Source: an uncultured Lachnospiraceae bacterium | GTDB lineage: Bacteria > Bacillota > Clostridia > Lachnospirales > Lachnospiraceae | Assembly (NCBI GenBank): GCA_910585895.1 | Contig: CAJUHY010000052.1 | Location: 1 to 18,943, forward strand | Direction of reading: 5' to 3' | DNA length: 18,943 nucleotides | Part shown: one piece after another, positions 1-6,758 of the stretch | How the letters are laid out: each line of letters starts with the position of its first letter | How positions within the stretch are numbered: the stretch's first letter is position 1 | Program-made: the position numbers and the translations under genes | The notes under the pieces: model-generated | What the model saw: the letters and a program-made list of their open reading frames with translations, nothing else | Told to the model about the DNA's origin: nothing | Database searches by the model: none

Positions 1-7
1 GTAGTCG

Positions 8-49
8 GCATTGTGGAAAAATCCAAAAGTTTAGATTTTTCCACAATGC
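8..49. repeat. Perfect 16-bp inverted repeat with 10-nt loop
   Basis: Positions 8-23 and 34-49 are exact reverse complements (arm GCATTGTGGAAAAATC read on the plus strand from 8). It lies at the far end of the decayed GH43 fragment. There is no T-run directly outside either arm, so it is not a textbook intrinsic terminator. It could be a transcription end, a palindromic repeat, or one end of an inserted element. Confidence 0.6.
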
Positions 50-320
50 TTGTCTATTGGTCTTTGGTTTCTTTGGTTCGGAATAGTGTGGCGCTGGCGG
101 TCTATCTCTTGTTTTCGGTTGCTTGCTTTGAGCATTGACGCCCGGATTGTCATTGGCATGAAACTTCGCTCCGCTCCACCCCGGATAACCGTCTGTGGTC
201 GGATAAATCCAGAATTTACCATCAAAACAATCAATGCCAGAATCGGCATATTGTCCGGGAAGCGCCGAATTATTACAGTAGACAGGCTTTTTCAGCTGCC
301 ACGTCTCCTCCTTATCGTCT

Positions 321-385
321 CTAGAAATGTCTAGGGAAACGCTTTAATCAGCGTTTCCCGCGCCGGATTTGCGCTGCGAAGCAGC
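321..385. repeat. Cluster of three short palindromes inside the broken gene
   Basis: Three palindromes lie in 65 bp: 321-334 (CTAGA..TCTAG), 334-359 (GGGAAACGC / GCGTTTCCC, 9-bp perfect stem, 8-nt loop) and 373-385 (GCTGC gaa GCAGC). They fall exactly between the signal peptide and the GH43-like fragment, so they mark the disrupted junction. The last one has the same 13 bases as a hairpin in the palindromic element at 5999-6158. Confidence 0.55.
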
Positions 386-528
386 ATATTTCCATCTCTG
401 CTGCCGCGGATACCGGTGCTGGCAGCAAGGTAAAAAACATAGCCGCTGTAAGCACAGCAGCCAGACATCGTTTCCATTTCCTCATGCAAAAACCCTCCTT
501 TTAATGCCTTATTTACCAATATAAGACC

Positions 529-534
529 ATTATA
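529..534 (-). promoter_or_regulatory. Possible -10 box for the decayed GH43 gene
   Basis: TATAAT on the minus strand about 44 nt upstream of the ATG at 485. No convincing -35 box lies at the right distance, so this is tentative. The rest of 486-612 is AT-rich and shows no gene. Confidence 0.3.
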
Positions 535-612
535 AAGGAGGATTTACCAGTTTTCTATGCAATTGTTTTCTTATTTTTATCATATTTTCACAATTTATAA
601 TCATCTTTTACC

Positions 613-1668
613 TTAAAATACAAATCTCCGCTGAATATGGTAACTGACAAAAAATAAAAATGTGTCTACTATGCCCTTAACGACAACCTTGGGCACAAAC
701 GGCAGCAGCATTACGGCTCCGCTCACCAAGACTGCACTCAGCCCCATCTGCACCAGCGCCAGCAAAAAATATTTGGTGCTCGCCTTGCCCACATTTTCTT
801 TGCTCTTAAAGACTACCCTGTAGTTGATGGTATAGTTATATACGGCAGAGACAATCCTCGCCAGCGCTGTGGCAACCGCCACATAGGAAACGTACCTGCC
901 TTCCAAAAAGAAACAAAATACGGAGAACAACGCCAAATCCAAAATACTCGAAGAAAATGAGGCAAAAATATATTTGAGGAATTTCTTCCCCAGGATACGG
1001 TATATCTTGATGGAATCTGCCACCGGATCAAAATGGGTCTGATGTTCTTCCACAGAATCATAAATCGTCTCAATCTCCACCTCGCTGATTGGATAACGGT
1101 TCACACTCTCCAAAAGCATCTGCGTCTCAAATTCAAAACGTTCTCCCGCCACATCCAGCAAATCCCGCATGAACTCCCGCGGTATCCCCCTTAATCCTGT
1201 CTGTGTGTCGCTGACATGCACTCCGGCTACATAGGCAAAGACTTTCTCGGTCAGATTGTTGCCAAACCTGCTTTTCCAGGGAATGTCATCCCCGCTGAAA
1301 TCCCGAACGCCCAATATCAGTTCCTGCGGTTTTGCCTGCAAAGTCTCCATAACTTTTCTGATACAGTCAACGGTATGCTGACCGTCAGAATCCGCGGTGA
1401 CGGCTCCAATCACATTCTGGTAATTTTCCAGAATGTATTGAAACGCCGTTTTCAACGCCCTTCCTTTTCCTTTGTTGACCTCGTGCACAAGCACCGTCCC
1501 ACCGTTTCCTGCCACCAGAGACCTTGCTTTCTCAAAAATAGCTAAATACTGGTCCCCGCTTCCGTCATCGACAACAATTACTGGTCCTATATGGTTTTCT
1601 GCTAATATATGTAAAAGCAAAGGTAAATTACTATCAGGCTCATATGCCGGAATTATTATCGGTATCAT
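613..1668 (-). CDS. Glycosyltransferase family 2 fused to a GtrA-like membrane domain
   Basis: The 351-residue protein has two parts. Residues 1 to about 215 are a GT2 domain of the DPM1/polyprenyl-phosphate glycosyltransferase type: IPAYEPD at 6-12, the nucleotide-binding VVDDGSGD around 32-39, and the metal-binding DSDGQH at 93-98, followed by QTGLRG. Residues from about 233 to the end are a GtrA-like domain with several hydrophobic helices and the tail HIQRRFVF. Proteins of this kind are thought to transfer a sugar to a polyprenyl phosphate and move it across the membrane for decoration of wall or surface polymers. It lies 70 nt downstream of tex on the same strand and may be co-transcribed. 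The ribosome site before the ATG at 1668 is weak (GAAGAGATGAG). Sugar and acceptor cannot be told from sequence. Confidence 0.88.
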   Translation of the reverse strand: MIPIIIPAYEPDSNLPLLLHILAENHIGPVIVVDDGSGDQYLAIFEKARSLVAGNGGTVLVHEVNKGKGRALKTAFQYILENYQNVIGAVTADSDGQHTVDCIRKVMETLQAKPQELILGVRDFSGDDIPWKSRFGNNLTEKVFAYVAGVHVSDTQTGLRGIPREFMRDLLDVAGERFEFETQMLLESVNRYPISEVEIETIYDSVEEHQTHFDPVADSIKIYRILGKKFLKYIFASFSSSILDLALFSVFCFFLEGRYVSYVAVATALARIVSAVYNYTINYRVVFKSKENVGKASTKYFLLALVQMGLSAVLVSGAVMLLPFVPKVVVKGIVDTFLFFVSYHIQRRFVF

Positions 1669-1738
1669 TTCTCATCTCTTCATACAAAGTCAAACGGACA
1701 TATCCCGCCATTTCCCAGCAGGCCAGTTTGCTTTAATT

Positions 1739-3880
1739 CTACAGCTTCATCGTCAGCTGAATGCGTTTCTTTTTCAAATCCACACTCATCACTTTTACTT
1801 CCACAATATCCCCCACGCTGACTGCTTCTAAGGGATGTTTGATATAGCGTTCTGTCATCTGTGAAATATGCACCAAACCATCCTGATGGACGCCGATATC
1901 CACGAATGCGCCAAAATCGATGACATTGCGCACCGTTCCTTTTAAAATCATACCCGGCGTCAAATCTTTCATCTCCAACACATCGGTGCGCAAAATAGGT
2001 TTGGGCATTTCATCTCTGGGGTCACGCGCTGGCTTTTCCAATTCCTTTACGATATCCTGTAACGTCAGTTCGCCGACTTCAAGTTCCAACGCAAGCTTTT
2101 TGTAATCTGAAATCTTCTTTGAGATGCCAGAGAGCTTTCCTCCACGGATATCCTCGGGCACAAATCCCAGCTTTTGCAGCAATTTCTCGGCTGCCTCGTA
2201 ACTTTCCGGGTGTACGCTGGTGCCGTCTAAAGGATTTTTGCCATCGCTGATACGCATGAAACCGGCACACTGTTCATATGCCTTGGGTCCTAATTTTGCC
2301 ACCTTCAACAGCTGGGTCCGCGTAAGAAATCTGCCGTTTTCTTCTCGGTAAGCTACAATATTTTTGGCAATGGCTTTGCTGATACCAGATATGTACTCCA
2401 ACAGGGAGGCGGACGCCGTATTCAAATCCACGCCTACTTTATTTACGCAGTCCTCCACCACGCCATTCAGAGTACCGCTCAATTTTTTCTGATTCATGTC
2501 GTGCTGATACTGTCCTACACCGATAGATTTAGGGTCAATCTTCACCAGTTCCGCCAATGGGTCCTGCAGTCTCCTGGCGATAGAGGCAGCGCTTCTCTGC
2601 CCCACGTCAAAGTTGGGAAATTCTTCCGTGGCAAGTTTGCTTGCCGAATAGACGGACGCTCCCGCCTCATTTACTATGACATACTGCACTGGCTTGGGAA
2701 TTTCTTTTAATAAGTCCACAATTATCATCTCTGACTCGCGGGATGCTGTTCCGTTACCCACTGAAATCAGGGAAATATTATATTTATCAATCAATTTCTT
2801 CAGGACTGCTTTGGACTGCTCAACTTTATTCTGAGGCGCCGTCGGGTAAATAACAGTGGTATCCAGTACCTTTCCTGTGGAATCCACCACGGCAAGTTTA
2901 CACCCGGTACGGAATGCCGGATCCCAGCCCAACACAATTTTACCGGCAATCGGCGGCTGCATCAAAAGCTGTTCCAGGTTTTTGCCAAACACTTTAATCG
3001 CGCCGTCCTCTGCGCGTTCTGTCAGTTCGTTGCGGATTTCGCGCTCAATCGCCGGGGCGATAAGGCGTTTATAGCTATCTTCAATCACCTCGTAAAGAAT
3101 CTCCGTGGTATGGGGATTGTCCCTGACAATCGTCTTCTTCGCCAAATACTGTAAAATCTGTTCTGCGGGCGCTTCGACCTTCACCGTGAGAATTTTCTCT
3201 GCCTCGCCGCGGTTCAATGCTAAAATGCGGTGTCCGGCAAGCTTCGCCAGCCCCTCCTCAAATTCATAATACATCTCATATACGGACTCTGTCTCAGGGT
3301 CCTTTGCTGCCGATACAATTTTGCCCACACGCATCGTAAGGTCGCGGATATATTTGCGGTAATCAGCCTCATCAGAAATTCCCTCTGCCAGAATATCCAT
3401 AGCGCCTGCAATGGCCTCCTGTACTGTCTCCACTTCCTTCTCAGGATTGAGGAAAACCTCTGCCTCCTGTTCTAAGGGCTTGTCCGTCATCTGCAGCAAA
3501 ATAATATTTGCCAGAGGTTCCAACCCTTTTTCCTTAGCAATAGTAGCCCGCGTACGCCTCTTTGGCCGGTAGGGACGGTAAAGGTCCTCCACTGCCACCA
3601 GTGTTTCTGCTGCCAGAATCTGCTGTTTTAACTCTTCTGTCAGCTTACCCTGTTCCTCGATACTGGATAATACCTGCTCCTTCTTTTCCTCCAGATTCCG
3701 TAAATAAGTCAGACGTTCAAACAGGTTACGCAGCACCTCATCGTTCAAGGCCCCCGTCGCTTCCTTGCGGTATCTGGAAATAAAGGGAATCGTGTTCCCC
3801 TCGTCAATCAGTTTCACTGCAGCCTCTGCCTGCTGCGTTTTGATTTGCAGTTCTTCTGCTAATTTTGCAATAATATCCAT
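1739..3880 (-). CDS. tex: Tex-family RNA-binding transcriptional accessory protein
   Basis: A 713-residue Tex homologue of usual length. The N-terminal Tex domain (about 1-190) holds the typical IPFISRYRKEATGAL and VEDLYRPYRPKRRTRA stretches. A YqgF/RNase H-like domain begins near 320 (GWDPAFRTGCK). A helix-hairpin-helix region around 490-555 includes VGVDLNTAS and GRFLTR. An S1 RNA-binding domain fills 639-713 (GMILKGTV, DFGAFVDIG, DGLVHIS). Tex proteins bind nucleic acid and influence transcription and stress tolerance; the mechanism is not settled. I chose the ATG at 3880 because AAGGAG sits 7 nt upstream, although the frame stays open to an ATG at 3907. The GT2/GtrA gene follows after 70 nt. 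The promoter overlaps the divergent regulatory region shared with the DUF4190 gene. Confidence 0.95.
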   Translation of the reverse strand: MDIIAKLAEELQIKTQQAEAAVKLIDEGNTIPFISRYRKEATGALNDEVLRNLFERLTYLRNLEEKKEQVLSSIEEQGKLTEELKQQILAAETLVAVEDLYRPYRPKRRTRATIAKEKGLEPLANIILLQMTDKPLEQEAEVFLNPEKEVETVQEAIAGAMDILAEGISDEADYRKYIRDLTMRVGKIVSAAKDPETESVYEMYYEFEEGLAKLAGHRILALNRGEAEKILTVKVEAPAEQILQYLAKKTIVRDNPHTTEILYEVIEDSYKRLIAPAIEREIRNELTERAEDGAIKVFGKNLEQLLMQPPIAGKIVLGWDPAFRTGCKLAVVDSTGKVLDTTVIYPTAPQNKVEQSKAVLKKLIDKYNISLISVGNGTASRESEMIIVDLLKEIPKPVQYVIVNEAGASVYSASKLATEEFPNFDVGQRSAASIARRLQDPLAELVKIDPKSIGVGQYQHDMNQKKLSGTLNGVVEDCVNKVGVDLNTASASLLEYISGISKAIAKNIVAYREENGRFLTRTQLLKVAKLGPKAYEQCAGFMRISDGKNPLDGTSVHPESYEAAEKLLQKLGFVPEDIRGGKLSGISKKISDYKKLALELEVGELTLQDIVKELEKPARDPRDEMPKPILRTDVLEMKDLTPGMILKGTVRNVIDFGAFVDIGVHQDGLVHISQMTERYIKHPLEAVSVGDIVEVKVMSVDLKKKRIQLTMKL

Positions 3881-3915
3881 AACAGCGCTCCTTACTACTT
3901 TATACATACTTTCAG

Positions 3916-3944
3916 ATTATAACACACCCCCAAACATCCGGCAA
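3916..3944 (-). promoter_or_regulatory. Promoter of tex
   Basis: On the minus strand, -35 TTGCCG (3939-3944) and -10 TATAAT (3916-3921) are separated by 17 bp, with a TG extended -10 element one base upstream of the -10. It lies about 36 nt upstream of the tex start. Confidence 0.7.
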
Positions 3945-3956
3945 TCATATATTTAT

Positions 3957-3985
3957 TTGTATTTTCCTGCCGGAAATGCTACAAT
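3957..3985 (+). promoter_or_regulatory. Promoter of the DUF4190 gene
   Basis: -35 TTGTAT (3957-3962), 17-bp spacer, extended -10 TGc TACAAT (3980-3985). The -35 box is 12 bp from the -35 box of the divergent tex promoter. A strong AAAGGAGG ribosome site follows at 3998-4005. Confidence 0.7.
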
Positions 3986-4012
3986 AGATGAAATAGTAAA
4001 GGAGGAATTCTT

Positions 4013-4435
4013 ATGGACTACAATGAGTATCATATGCCAGATATCCCAAATGCCCCGCACACAGATTACATCGAGAAGCGTTCCACAAGCATGGCAATTG
4101 CCTCTATGGCATTGGCGATTGCCGGACTGGTGTTGGGCTGCTGTGTCTACCCCGCAATTATTTTTGGCTCTCTGGCAATCATTCTGGCGTTGCTTTCACG
4201 CGGCGGCGAGAGGACTACTAACGGATACGCCAAAGCCGGACTGATTCTGGGAATCATAGCTATTATTTTCGGCATCCTGTTCCTAATCTATTCCCTTACC
4301 GTCCTCTTTATACAGTTTGGCGGTCTGGAAGGATACATGAACTATATGGAAGAAATAATGGAAGAAATGGGGTATCCAAATTATACAAACCCCTACGACA
4401 TGTATCAGGATATGTATCAGAACTTGTCATTATAA
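4013..4435 (+). CDS. DUF4190-type small membrane protein
   Basis: The 140-residue protein has a short polar N-terminus, then two hydrophobic helices (about 28-60 and 73-103) with the small-residue-rich pattern SMALAIAGLVLG and YAKAGLILGIIAI that marks DUF4190 membrane proteins. The C-terminal tail is rich in Met, Tyr, Glu and Asn (MEEIMEEMGYPNYTNPYDMY) and probably faces the cytoplasm or cell surface. No enzymatic motif is visible and the function of DUF4190 is unknown. AAAGGAGG lies 7 nt before the ATG. It is a single-gene unit, bounded upstream by its own promoter and downstream by a terminator shared with the convergent DUF975 gene. Confidence 0.85.
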   Translation: MDYNEYHMPDIPNAPHTDYIEKRSTSMAIASMALAIAGLVLGCCVYPAIIFGSLAIILALLSRGGERTTNGYAKAGLILGIIAIIFGILFLIYSLTVLFIQFGGLEGYMNYMEEIMEEMGYPNYTNPYDMYQDMYQNLSL

Positions 4436-4517
4436 AGATAGCAAGCCCACTTCACCCCCCATCTTGGGGAAATAGGATTTCACACGTTAATACGACACGG
4501 TCTTTCCTATAAGATAA

Positions 4518-4569
4518 AAAATACCGGAAATGATATGCTGCACACAACAGTATGTCATTCCGGTATTTT
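4518..4569. terminator. Bidirectional intrinsic terminator between convergent genes
   Basis: A ~22-bp stem pairs 4518-4540 with 4548-4569 (one bulge, two G-U pairs) around the loop CACACAA. The stem ends in an A-run on one side and a T-run on the other, so it can act in both directions. It lies between the stop of the DUF4190 gene (4435) and the stop of the DUF975 gene (4575). A weaker ATAGGA/TCCTAT stem (4472-4510) lies just before it. Confidence 0.8.
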
Positions 4570-4574
4570 CATGC

Positions 4575-5306
4575 TCAATATTCCTGCGTCTGACTTATCT
4601 CCCCAGACAAATCCCGATAAAAATTAACTCCGACCTGCATCATATAGGGCGTAATCCACAACATGCCAATACCGCAGGACAAAAGACCAAGCAGCGACCA
4701 GCCAATAAAACTCAAATAAATATAAAAGAGCCTTCCCATATTTCCTGCCATCATCTGTGAACTCGTGCGTAACGCCTCAATGACGCCCATATCACTGTAT
4801 TCCACCAGCAGCATATACGTCTGGGACAGCCGCAACGACACTATCAGCACAACTACTATTCCTGCCAGATACAATGTCACGCCAATCGCAATTGCCAGCA
4901 ATGTATCTGCAATCAGTCCCACTACCAGGCAGATTGTCCCTGGCAATATGCACAGCATTTCAATGATAAACACCAACACATAGCTTAGGATATAACGGTC
5001 CGGTCTTCTGGTAAACTCCGAAAACATCATCCCTACGCTGACCTCCTGCTTCCTTGCGAACCCAAAATACATTCGCAGTATCCCGCACTGCAGAACCATG
5101 GACACCGCAGAAATAATTATTGATGCTGCCATATAAGTGATATACTGTACACCTCCGCTGCCAGTGATGATAAGCAGAAAATAGAATGGCATCAATAATC
5201 CTGACACTATCATCTGCACCAACAGGTTGGCTGCAATGGCCAGCCCCCAGTGGCCAGTTAAATGTTCTCTCGATAATCGTTTTAACTCTGCTGATGTTAC
5301 TCTCAT
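4575..5306 (-). CDS. DUF975-family polytopic membrane protein
   Basis: A 243-residue integral membrane protein. It opens with the basic stretch typical of DUF975 (ELKRLSREHLTGHWG) and continues with about five to six hydrophobic segments, including long ones near 25-50, 57-80, 107-135 and 140-165, and ends in a short polar tail (SGEISQTQEY). Function is unknown; these proteins are common in Clostridia. I place the start at the ATG at 5306, two bases after the stop of the upstream metalloprotease-like gene. A TTG at 5312 overlaps that stop by 4 nt and lies closer to the GGAG ribosome site, so it is a real alternative adding two residues. The tight junction implies translational coupling. Confidence 0.82.
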   Translation of the reverse strand: MRVTSAELKRLSREHLTGHWGLAIAANLLVQMIVSGLLMPFYFLLIITGSGGVQYITYMAASIIISAVSMVLQCGILRMYFGFARKQEVSVGMMFSEFTRRPDRYILSYVLVFIIEMLCILPGTICLVVGLIADTLLAIAIGVTLYLAGIVVVLIVSLRLSQTYMLLVEYSDMGVIEALRTSSQMMAGNMGRLFYIYLSFIGWSLLGLLSCGIGMLWITPYMMQVGVNFYRDLSGEISQTQEY

Positions 5307-5308
5307 AC

Positions 5309-5956
5309 TCAATAACGCTCCATTTCAAATTCTTCCCTAGGTCTCGTTGCATGGTCGAATCCCTTACCCCGCACTGCATTCGCAAAGAGCTGTCTCTGAT
5401 TAGCGGCATAGGGGTTTTGCTGTCTGCGATTTGCCGTTTGGGAATCTTCCTTCTCTGAAGCTGCCGGATACCTGATTTTCGTTGACGTAGTGCCCCCGGA
5501 GACGTAACTCTTCCCACATTCCGGACAGACTGACGTCTGAATACGCACAGAAGCAGAAATTACTTCTCCGCCTTTTTGCTCCGCCTTGCTATACGCATTC
5601 GCCACATGTTCGCCCTCGTGGGCGCGTACTCTGCTTGCCGCTGCCTCCGGGGAAATATGCGCCGCTGCTTTAAAGGACACGTTCTCATCTGAGCCGTCTT
5701 TATACTTGCGATTTTTACAGGTCTGGCACTCCTCGCCTGGCTCTTTCTCACGAAAACCATCCTTCGTCTCTTCTTTCTGAGCCTTTTCACCCCTGGGCGT
5801 TCTTGCATCCTGCTGTGTTTTCTCTTCCCCCTGCAGCTTTCCTGCCTGCTCCGTCTCTCTGGCATCCTGCGCCGTTTCCCCTGGCGCAGAGATACGTCCA
5901 TATCCCTGATTCATGCCATTATAATATGTATTCATTCCTACCGTGAAATTTGACAT
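5309..5956 (-). CDS. Putative zinc metalloprotease (SprA-related, HExxH motif)
   Basis: The 215-residue protein has a low-complexity, Gln/Glu/Lys-rich N-terminal third (about 20-75), then a conserved core. The core contains CQTCKNRKYKDGSDENVSF (Cys 77 and 80), a helix with RAHEGEHVANAY whose HEGEH (113-117) fits the zinc-protease HExxH signature, and a second CPEC pair (144, 147) near YVSGGTTSTK. The C-terminal 50 residues are polar and probably disordered. I recall this core in Firmicutes proteins related to SprA-type putative metalloproteases. Proteolysis has not been shown to my knowledge, and the two CxxC pairs suggest a structural zinc. No signal peptide is seen. AAGGGG lies 8 nt before the ATG. 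It is the first gene of a pair with the DUF975 protein, which may be its partner or membrane anchor (inference). Confidence 0.7.
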   Translation of the reverse strand: MSNFTVGMNTYYNGMNQGYGRISAPGETAQDARETEQAGKLQGEEKTQQDARTPRGEKAQKEETKDGFREKEPGEECQTCKNRKYKDGSDENVSFKAAAHISPEAAASRVRAHEGEHVANAYSKAEQKGGEVISASVRIQTSVCPECGKSYVSGGTTSTKIRYPAASEKEDSQTANRRQQNPYAANQRQLFANAVRGKGFDHATRPREEFEMERY

Positions 5957-5998
5957 GCTGCCATCCCCTTCCCTGAATATTACAAATTTAAAGACAGT

Positions 5999-6158
5999 AA
6001 CAGTTCAGCCCACGCCATTCGCAAAGATGCCTACGGCATTTTCACGCTGCTTCGCAGCTAACTTTGCTCATTGCTTGGCGTTCCCTCAGCCGAAAGAAAT
6101 CTCGTCAACTTCATGCAAGCATGATTTGCCTTAATTTCTTTCGGCTGGCTGAACTGTT
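5999..6158. repeat. ~160-bp element of nested perfect palindromes
   Basis: Outer 12-bp arms AACAGTTCAGCC (5999-6010) and its complement (6147-6158) enclose two folded halves. Left half: CGCCA/TGGCG (6013-6017, 6076-6080) and GCAAAG/CTTTGC (6021-6026, 6062-6067) enclose the hairpins ATGCC tac GGCAT (6027-6039) and GCTGC ttc GCAGC (6046-6058). Right half: a 14-bp arm CAGCCGAAAGAAAT (6087-6100) pairs with 6134-6147 and encloses CATGC aa GCATG (6112-6123). No protein of note is encoded. It lies between two divergently transcribed genes and resembles a mobile palindromic repeat or a structured RNA. Confidence 0.7.
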
Positions 6159-6189
6159 GTTAAAGGTACTATAACACAAATTCACCCCT

Positions 6190-6218
6190 TTGACAAATGC
6201 AAAAATTGTACTTATACT
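6190..6218 (+). promoter_or_regulatory. Strong promoter of the DUF2752 gene
   Basis: Consensus -35 TTGACA (6190-6195), 17-bp spacer and -10 TATACT (6213-6218), starting 31 bp after the palindromic element ends. Confidence 0.8.
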
Positions 6219-6227
6219 AGAAATCAA

Positions 6228-6266
6228 CAGCAGTTCCGTTCAAATAATCCTTAACCGAAACTGCTG
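6228..6266 (+). promoter_or_regulatory. Hairpin in the leader of the DUF2752 gene
   Basis: CAGCAGTT (6228-6235) pairs with AACTGCTG (6259-6266), with further partial pairing CCGTT/AACCG inside. It begins close to the expected transcription start and ends 20 nt before the AGGAGG site. It could stabilise the mRNA 5' end; no T-run follows, so it is not a terminator. Confidence 0.5.
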
Positions 6267-6299
6267 CCAAAATCATTGTTAAATTCAGGAGGTAATCTT

Positions 6300-6758
6300 T
6301 TGAGAGAATATAAGAAGGAAGAGACCGCTTTGTTTTTTACCGGATGGGCATTGGTCTTTCTGGCTGCCATCCTCTATCTGCTATACCGTCTTCTTCCCCT
6401 GCCCTATGAGAAACTGATGATTCCCTGTATCTTCTACAGCGCCACCGGGCTTTACTGCCCTGGCTGCGGCGGTACAAGAGCGGTATCCGCCTTGCTGCAT
6501 GGAAAGTTCCTTACCTCTTTTATCTGCCACCCGCTTGTTGTCTGTACTGCCATTACGGGCGGCTGGTTTTTACTCAGCCAGTCCATTGAACGACTTTCGA
6601 GACACCGTATAAAAATCGGCATGAAATACCGCGACTTTTATATCTGGGCTGCCCTGGGAATTGTGATAATCAACTTCATCGTAAAAAATATACTGCTGTT
6701 GGTATGGAACATTGACCTGCTGCAAAATATCACACTTTTTTATAGTCCTATCAGATAG
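6300..6758 (+). CDS. DUF2752-family membrane protein
   Basis: A 152-residue protein starting at TTG 6300. AGGAGG (6287-6292) stands 7 nt before this codon, while an upstream TTG at 6276 lies before the ribosome site and is not a plausible start. Three hydrophobic helices are visible. Between the first and second lies the DUF2752 signature GLYCPGCGGTRA with Cys near 53 and 56, then an LLHG..L.SFICHPL segment. Function is unknown; the conserved Cys pair could bind metal or a cofactor. The gene has its own consensus promoter and a leader hairpin. Its last 19 bases overlap the 3' end of the convergent ApgM-like gene with no intervening terminator. Confidence 0.85.
   Translation: MREYKKEETALFFTGWALVFLAAILYLLYRLLPLPYEKLMIPCIFYSATGLYCPGCGGTRAVSALLHGKFLTSFICHPLVVCTAITGGWFLLSQSIERLSRHRIKIGMKYRDFYIWAALGIVIINFIVKNILLLVWNIDLLQNITLFYSPIR

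Larger units (their letters stand above)
1..485 (-). pseudogene. Decayed secreted GH43-type glycoside hydrolase: signal peptide plus fragment
   Basis: A GGAGGG ribosome site precedes an ATG at 485. The first frame (485-348) encodes 45 residues starting MRKWKRCLAAVLTAA, a classic signal peptide ending near PVSAAA, and stops at a TGA at 348-350. In a different frame, about 286-155 encodes a stretch with CNN, GQYAD, FDGKFWIYPTTDGYPGW and SGAKFHA. I recognise this as the start of a family 43 glycoside hydrolase (normally CNNP..PG.YADP, where the Asp is the catalytic base). That frame stays open to the left window edge but becomes Lys/Pro-rich and unlike GH43 after about 155. The join between signal peptide and enzyme (320-385) is full of short palindromes. 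I infer a formerly secreted arabinan/xylan-type hydrolase broken by rearrangement. The GH43 assignment is from recalled family motifs; the rest of the enzyme is absent here. Confidence 0.6.

Noticed and set aside
50..334. Plus-strand reading frame of about 94 codons across the decayed hydrolase
   Set aside because: It has no ribosome site or recognisable domain and is the antisense of the GH43-like fragment.
4490..4500. A third copy of ATACGACACGG, as seen in the hom 3' repeat
   Set aside because: Only 11 bases match and it lies in an unrelated spacer, so chance cannot be excluded.
5943..6134. Short plus-strand frame across the palindromic element
   Set aside because: It has no ribosome site, odd composition, and is explained by the nested palindromes.
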